Shown: piece by piece, positions 58,383 to 64,000 of the stretch | Numbering within the stretch: position 1 is the stretch's first letter | How the letters are laid out: every line of letters begins with the position of its first letter | NCBI GenBank assembly: GCA_034770075.1 | Contig: CM068385.1 | Location: forward strand, 74,826,272-74,890,271 | Direction of reading: 5' to 3' | DNA length: 64,000 nt | Origin: Aralia elata | Lineage: Eukaryota > Streptophyta > Magnoliopsida > Apiales > Araliaceae | Made by a program: the position numbers and the translations under genes | Notes under the pieces: model-generated | What the model was told of the DNA's origin: nothing | Databases searched by the model: none | The model's input: the letters and a program-made list of their open reading frames with translations, nothing else

Positions 58383-58770
58383 CTGTAAGGAGTATCTTGT
58401 GGAGGCTAAGCAGGAGAAGCTTGGTGAAGCTTCGGTTATAGATACAGGTTTGTTCATGATTGAAATAAATATTTCTATAAGTCACAGTTCTACTTGGGTA
58501 TTGGATACCGGTTGTATACGCAATACTATGCAGGGACTAAGAAGAAGTAAAAGGCTAAACAAAGGAGAAGTAACTATGCGTGTGGGGAATGGAGCAAAGG
58601 TTGTTGCATTAGTCGTAGGAACTTATAGTTTAGCGTTGCTTACGGGCAAATCTATTAAGTTAGTAAATTGTTACTATGTTCCAGTTTTTATAAAAGACAT
58701 TATTTCTATTTCGTTGTTAGACAAGGAAGGTTTTGACATTATAATTAAGAACAATAATCGTTCTATTTAA
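58383..58770 (+). pseudogene. Protease of copia element I
   Basis: In the frame shifted relative to gag. STWVLDTGC contains the catalytic DTG (58504-58512), but the following SxHI of the copia motif is altered (IRNTMQ). MRVGNGAKVVALVVGTYSL and NCYYVPVFIKDIISISLL are the flap-side and C-terminal blocks typical of copia proteases. The stop at 58768-58770 precedes the integrase segment. It would cut the Gag-Pol precursor. Confidence 0.8.
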
Positions 58771-58774
58771 AATA

Positions 58775-59660
58775 ATGATGTTTTGTTTGGAACTGGTAGA
58801 TTGCTTGATGGACTTTATATACTTGACTTACATGAAAATATTTTGTAAATTGAACAAACTAATAAAAAAAAGAGATGATATGAATTATACATTTATGTGG
58901 CATTGTAAACTTGGTCATATTGATGAAACAAGAATAAACAAGTTGCATAAAGATGGGTTTTTAGAGCCATGTGATTATGAATTATATCCAACTTGTGAAT
59001 CTTGTCTCATGGGTAAGATGACTAAATCTCCATTTAGTGGACATAGAGAGAGAGTTACAGGGTTGTTAGAGTTAGTACACACTGATTTATGTAGACCTAT
59101 GACAACACATGCTAGAGGAGAGTATTCATATTTCATATTCACTGATGATTATTCAAGAGTTGGATATGTGTATTTGATGAAAAACAAATCTGAATCATTT
59201 GAAAGGTTCAAAGAATTCAGGAGTGAAGTAAATAAACAAACTGGCAAGAGTATTAAGATTCTTCGATTGGAGAGGGGAATACTTGAGCAATGAGTTTTTA
59301 GATCATCTCAAAGATAATGGTATTATTGGACAATGGACACCTCCTGGTACGCCACAGTTGAACGGTGCATCTGAAAGGAGAAATCGTACCTTGATGGATA
59401 TCGTGTGATCCATGATGAGTTTTACCGATCTTCCAGTATACTTATGGGGTTATGCCCTAGAAACAGCTGCATATCTACTAAATAAGGTATCATCAAAATC
59501 CATCCTTAAGACTCCATATGAGTTATGGTCAGGGAGGAAACCTAATCTTAAGCATGTTAAGATTTGGGGTTGTCCAACTTATGTGAAAATATTTCAAGAT
59601 GATAAGCTTGGGACAAGATCTGACAAGTGTAGATTTGTGGGAATCCTAAAGAAAGTTTAG
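58775..59660 (+). pseudogene. Integrase of copia element I
   Basis: The GAG_pre-integrase and zinc finger region has WHCKLGHIDETRINKLHKDG (His pair) and CESCLMGKM (Cys pair). The core has LVHTDLCRPM with the first catalytic Asp. The second catalytic site, normally SDRGGEY, reads LERG followed by a frameshift (about 59265-59275, apparently five bases lost), so the Asp is gone. PQLNGASERRNRTL keeps the Glu. TGA at 59406-59408 replaces Arg before SMM. The segment LPVYLWGYALETAAYLLN and PYELWSGRKPNLKHVKIWGC follows. Two lesions make it non-functional. Confidence 0.86.
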
Positions 59661-60830
59661 GATATTATTTCTATAATCCTACTGAGCAAAAAGTGTTTGT
59701 TGCAAAACACGCTACCTTCTTGGAAAAGGAGTTTATCCTTAAAGGGGCTAGTAGGAGGAAAATAGATCTTGAAGAAGTTCAAGAACCACAAAGCACTATA
59801 AGTCAAATGGAGGAACCTGTAGATAGATCTATTGTACCACAATCGAATCATAAGTCTAGAAGAGTACCGAAGATAACTGAAAGGTATGGATTCATCATAG
59901 AGGATGATGATGAGGTACGCATCATAGAGGATGATGATCCAGTTACATACAATGAGGCTATGAGTAGTAGAGACTAAGAGAAATGGCAAATGGCCATGAA
60001 ATCTAAAATGGACTCCATGTATGAAAATCAAGTGAGGACTTTGTTTAACCCTCCAAAAGGCATAAGGCCTATAAGGTGTAAATAGGTCTTTAAGAGAAAG
60101 ACTGAAGCAGATGGCAAGGTAGAGACCTATAAGGCCAGACTGGTTGCAAAAGGTTTCAAACAAAGACAAGGAGTTGATTATGATAAAACTTTCTCACTAG
60201 TAGCAATGCTCAAGTCCATTCGGATTTTGCTTGCGATACCAGCTTACTATGATTACGAGATCTGGAAAATGGACGTGAAAACAGCCTTCCTCAATAGGAA
60301 ACTAGAGGAGAATGTATATATGATACAGCTAAAGGGATTTATTTCAAAGGTTGGAAGAAAACAAGTATTTAAGCTACAACGATCCATTTATGGATTAAAG
60401 CAAGCTTATCGAAGACGGAACATTCATTTTGATGAGACAATCAAAGAGTTTGATTTTATCAAAAATAAGGATAAACCATATGTGTACAAGAAGGTCAGTG
60501 GAGTGTTGTGACATTCCTAGTACTATATGTTAATGATATACTACTGATGGGGAATGACATACTGATGTTTCAATCAATTAAAATATGGTTGTCTAAACAC
60601 TTCTCCATGAAAGATTTGAGAGAAACATCATATATTTTAGGGATAAAGATCTATAGAGATAGATCTAAAAGAATGCTCGGCTTGACCCTAGGAACGTACA
60701 TTGATTCGATGCTAAAGAAGTTTAGCATGAAAAACTCCAAGAGATGTCTCATACCGATGAGCCAGGGAGTACATCTCTCCAAGAAATTGTCCCCAAAGAT
60801 ACCGGAAAGAGAGAAATTGCATGAGTAAGA
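59661..60830 (+). pseudogene. Reverse transcriptase of copia element I
   Basis: The linker (FVAKHATFLEKEF, IDLEEVQEP) leads into the copia reverse transcriptase. EKWQMAMKSKMDSM and YKARLVAKGFKQRQGVDYDKTFS are early motifs. WKMDVKTAFLNRKLEENVYM holds the first catalytic Asp, and KLQRSIYGLKQAYRR follows. The catalytic YVDD reads YVND (60526-60537), so one metal-binding Asp is replaced by Asn. Stops or shifts occur after MSSRD (59975-59977), in RPIRCK before VFKRK, and at 60509-60511. It continues to ETSYILGIKIYRDRSKRMLGL. Confidence 0.86.
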
Positions 60831-61497
60831 TACCTTATGCTTCGGCAATAGGATCTATCATATATGAGATGATATGTACGAGATCTAATGTTGCTTATGC
60901 ACTGAGTGTGACAAGCAGATATCAGTTAAATCCTGGAGAAGATCACTGGAAGGTAGTGAAAAACATCCTAAAGTACTTAAGAAGAACTAAGGATGTGTTT
61001 CTTGTATATGATGGGTCTGATTTGAAATTAGAGGGCTATATAAACTCGAGTTTTTAGACTGACCAAGACGACAGCAAATCCGTTTCGGGGTATGTGTTTA
61101 CCTTAAACGGTGGTGCAGTGAGTTGGAAGAGTTCCAAGCAGTAAACGATTGTTGATTCAATGACAGAGGTAGAGCACATACATGCAAAGGAAGTTGTTTG
61201 GATGAAGAAGTTCGTTACAGAACTTGGAGTGGTTCCTAACATACAAGGATTATTGCCTTTATATTGTGACAACACTAGGGCTGTTGCACAAGCCAAGGAA
61301 CCCATGTCTCATCAGAAATCCAAACATGTGTTGTAGCGCTTTCATTTTATTAGAGAAATCATTGAAAGAGGAGATGTTACCTTAGAGAGAGTGGACTCTC
61401 AGAACAACATTGCAGATCTATTTACTAAAGCATTATCTCAATAACAGTTTGATCGCCACTTAGAGAAAATGGGTATGAGATACCAGGGCGATTGACT
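60821..61497 (+). pseudogene. RNase H of copia element I
   Basis: A new frame begins with the block PYASAIGSIIYEMICTRSNVAYALS (usually after MxxxPYASAVGSLMYAM), then LKYLRRTKDVFLVYDG. The catalytic region is GYINSSF followed by a stop. GGAVSWKSSKQ, TEVEHIHAKE (Glu) and PLYCDNTRAVAQAKEP (Asp) follow, then HKSKHV-like HQKSKHVL, a stop where Gln is usual, and NIADLFTKALSQ near the end. The ADGFTD Asp region is degraded. The frame ends about 18 bp before the 3' LTR. Confidence 0.82.
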
Positions 61498-61514
61498 TTA
61501 GTGCAAGTGTGAGA
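61498..61514 (+). promoter_or_regulatory. Polypurine tract region of I
   Basis: AGTGCAAGTGTGAGAT precedes the LTR. Copia elements usually have AGTGCAAGTGGGAGAT here, so one G has become T. Confidence 0.65.
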
Positions 61515-63223
61515 TTGAAAGTACTATGCCCTCAAGCCAATCACATTGGATGTGATAAGCATTTACTTTGTACTCTTATTCATTTATTAATAAAAGAATT
61601 CATTTATTTAAAGGCATTTATTTATCCATGTTTAATTGGTTGAATTAATTAGGATAAACTCATAGTTTTGGAGCAATGCTTTTAGAATCATAAAGAGTTC
61701 ATGCTAATGAGATCTAAAATCTAGATAGCTCAAAACTAAAATGTTCTTAATCATAGGATCACTAATGTGGGGTTAGTTGATCCGGACAGGTTAGTACATA
61801 CTATGTTTGCTCTGTTGGAAAGGATGATTGATCTCATAATCATTTGTATGGAGACACTAAAGCAAGTACGTAGGTGCTTATTAAAGAATAAGTTCACTGA
61901 ACGTGACTTGCTTAAGGAACACCTAATGGAGTTTTACTTGCTTGACAGTAGGAGTTCCTATAGTGATAGTAGTACAAGTGATTCTTGGACTTGAGATCAT
62001 CATAATACCTTGTGTATTCTGAATTATACTTTGTCATATTTCTTAAGGCTCTTTGGGTATATAAAAGGGTATGTGCAGGTATAATAAAGTGTATATGGAG
62101 GTAGGTGAATAATCAACAAAGGATCTACCACTTCCAGTAAAGGGAGAGAATGTCCTATGCGATTCGATAGATGACAACTCAGAACTCCTTAGCCAAGGTG
62201 AATGGAAATTAGAAAGGAGTTTCTAATTTACATTAACTAGAGTTGTGCATTTTAGAATCAAAATGCATATGATCAAATAAATAAGACTTGTCAGAAATTC
62301 CATATTTTATATTTGATCGGGACATTGTATGGTAGAAGGATTGAATTGTATGGTAACTATTTACTGAATAAGTTTTTTATGATTAAACGTTGATTTCATA
62401 TTATCCGGATACTCATGATATGTTGAGAGGTGTCACTCATGATGTAGAATAAATATTGTTATTTATTTTTAAATTAAAGGAGTTTAATTCATTATAAATA
62501 ATATTAGAATGGTTCTAATTTATTTATTCTACTACCGGTATAATATTGAACCTAAAGGGTCACACCATAAAAGAGAAATATTATTTTAGAAGTAATTAGC
62601 TTAATAATAATAATTTAGTATTTAGAGAAATACTAATATTTATAATTAAGTATTTGGAGAAATACTAATTACAAATTAATAAGAGGAGTCTTATTATTAT
62701 TATTATAAATAATTTAGTTCCTAAATAGTTTAGGAATTAAATTAAAACCCTAAGTCATAAAGAGTTTTGGAAGAGGATTTGTCTATATAAGGAGAGGCCT
62801 TATGATAGATTAGGAACTAATGTTACCATGAGTATAGACATACCACATAACAATTCTCTGCAACCTAAAGAGTTAGGAGTGGGAGCGAGAATTAGGGCTA
62901 GTCACCCAAGGTTTAGAGAAACCTAAATTTACTTCTTCAATCAATATTCTCTTAGTGGATCACCTTTAGAGCGCTGCACACACTGAGTAGCTAATGTTTG
63001 ATCCGTGGATTCGAAGAAGTGCGGAGGATCAAAAGATTGGAGCTTGAAGATCAAATCAAGGAGTTAATTCATCTTCTTAAGGTATATCTTTTATCCTTTT
63101 TCGATTAATAATATTGCATCAAGGTGATCCTGGGAGTACAGAAAAATTTAAATATGATTTATGCCATGCTTCTACTTTATATACATGTAATTGTATGTAT
63201 GTTCTTAATTCTGTTGACCTACA
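61515..63223 (+). repeat. I 3' LTR (complete)
   Basis: 1,709 bp, TGAAAGTACTATG...TTGACCTACA. Its first half resembles H and J, its second half differs from them and matches the 5' LTR of I. It contains the uninterrupted target of K. Confidence 0.9.
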
Positions 63224-64000
63224 TATTTGCCAAGCTTATGTAGAGTAAATTTGAGATGAACATGATGGGAGAGCTGAACTACTTCCTTGGATTACAAGTG
63301 AAGCAGACTGATGAATGGATCTTTATCAACCAAGCCAAGTACATCAAAGACTTACTTAAAAAGTATGGCATGGAATCAGCTATCCCTATGAAGACTCCTA
63401 TGGCCTCTACAACTAAGTTAGATAAATATGAATAAGGTAAAAGTGGTGATATTATTCAATACAGATGTATGATTGGCTCTCTCTTATACCTTACTGCTAG
63501 TAAACTTGATATAAAGTTTTTCACTTATATTTGTGCTAAATTTCAAGTTAACCCTAAAAAATCTCGTTTAATGTATGTTAAGAGAATTTTCAGGTATCTT
63601 AAGGGCACTCCACATTTCAGATTGTGGTGTCCCAAGGAGTCACTCTTAGAACTAATTGGTTATTCAGATGTTAACTTTGTAGGATGAATGATAGATAGGA
63701 AAAGCACTAATGGGACTTGTCAACTGCTAGAAAACATATTAGTATTATGTTTCAGCAAGAAGTAGAATTCAGTGTCAACCTCAACTGTTGGGGCAGAGAA
63801 CATTGTTGCTGGAAGTTGTTGTACTCAATTCCTATAGATAAAGAATCAGCTAGCTGACTATGGTTTCACCTTCAAATCTATTCTTATATTTTGTGATAAT
63901 ACAAATGTTATAACTATTACTCATAATCTTTTTGCATTTTAAGACCAAACATATAGACATTGAACATCACTTTATTAGAGATCATGCTCAAAATGGTAAT
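63224..64000 (+). pseudogene. Reverse transcriptase end and RNase H of copia element G
   Basis: Begins inside the reverse transcriptase at FAKLM...SKFEMNMMGELNYFLGLQVKQTDEWIF, the SIRE/Tork-type palm end. IGSLLYLTASKLDIKFFTYICAKFQ and FRYLKGTPHFRLWCPKES follow. RNase H shows LIGYSDVNFVG (ADFAG position, second Asp changed to Asn), RKSTNGTCQLL, TVGAENIVAG (Glu) and ILIFCDNTNVI (Asp). Stops occur after KLM, in KYE, FVG, SKK and elsewhere. It is unlike the polymerase of I and most likely the remaining pol of G, whose gag lies upstream; the 3' end is beyond the window. Confidence 0.78.

Larger units (their letters stand above)
51330..63223 (+). mobile_element. Ty1/copia element I with nested K and H
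   Basis: A 5'-truncated LTR (51330-52155 and 54109-54263), initiator-Met-type primer site, long leader, gag, protease, integrase, reverse transcriptase, RNase H, and a complete 3' LTR (61515-63223). The gene order with integrase before reverse transcriptase is diagnostic of copia. The two LTRs are highly similar over their shared part. All genes carry stops or frameshifts. It lies within the reverse transcriptase of G, whose sequence continues at 63224. Confidence 0.87.

Overview
The window is a gene-poor, AT-rich stretch of a flowering-plant nuclear genome (most likely a eudicot; the species cannot be read from the sequence). I found no intact host gene. Almost every base from about position 4,600 onward belongs to LTR retrotransposons inserted into one another, and all of their coding regions are broken by stops and frameshifts. 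Plant origin is shown by the families: Ty1/copia elements with initiator-Met primer sites, Athila-like Ty3/gypsy elements with tRNA-Asp primer sites, chromovirus-like Ty3/gypsy elements with very long LTRs, a CACTA end and a tRNA-type SINE.

Layout. Left edge: a minus-strand copia LTR (J, 29-1778) whose body lies off the window, abutting a CACTA transposon end (to 2121). Then 2.5 kb without genes, holding one candidate MITE. From about 4,628 starts a plus-strand copia element G. Its 5' LTR is split by solo LTR N (5490-8095), and its gag is cut into three pieces (8606-8733, 46177-46379, 49440-49804) by D (8734-46171), solo LTR F (46380-49434) and C (49805 onward). Its reverse transcriptase/RNase H end reappears at 63224-64000. 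D is a pol-less chromovirus-like element with LTRs of about 2.9-3.0 kb. Its 5' LTR received A (9534-32420), and its 3' LTR received E (36936-43824), a nearly complete Ty3/gypsy element. A carries solo LTR L (12010-15732) and, in its 5' LTR, the Athila-like element B (17719-31179). One B LTR in turn carries a SINE and an LTR fragment M. The insertions are supported by matching 5-bp target duplications: D ACAAT, A GGGCT, B AGTTC, E CCAAG, F ACAAT, K TTGAT, N TTTTT, plus one-mismatch pairs for L and H. The right third is copia element I (51330-63223), with solo LTRs K and H nested in it.

How the parts relate: B, E and I each carry recognisable gag, protease, reverse transcriptase, RNase H and integrase. 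A and D are deletion derivatives that keep only gag/protease traces and would have depended on enzymes from relatives. Many stops fit C-to-T change at methylated cytosines, so these are silenced fossils.

The most interesting signal is not a gene of the usual kind. The long LTRs of D, F, L and M share a splice-like layout: a GC or GT donor after a conserved exon end, a compound hairpin, a TTGCAG/TTTCAG acceptor, and a 53-62 nt terminal exon that stays open, ends in TAG and varies mostly in a codon-like way. A second cross-family signal is a module of about 70 bp found in the LTRs of four different families, often beside arrays of GC-rich palindromes.
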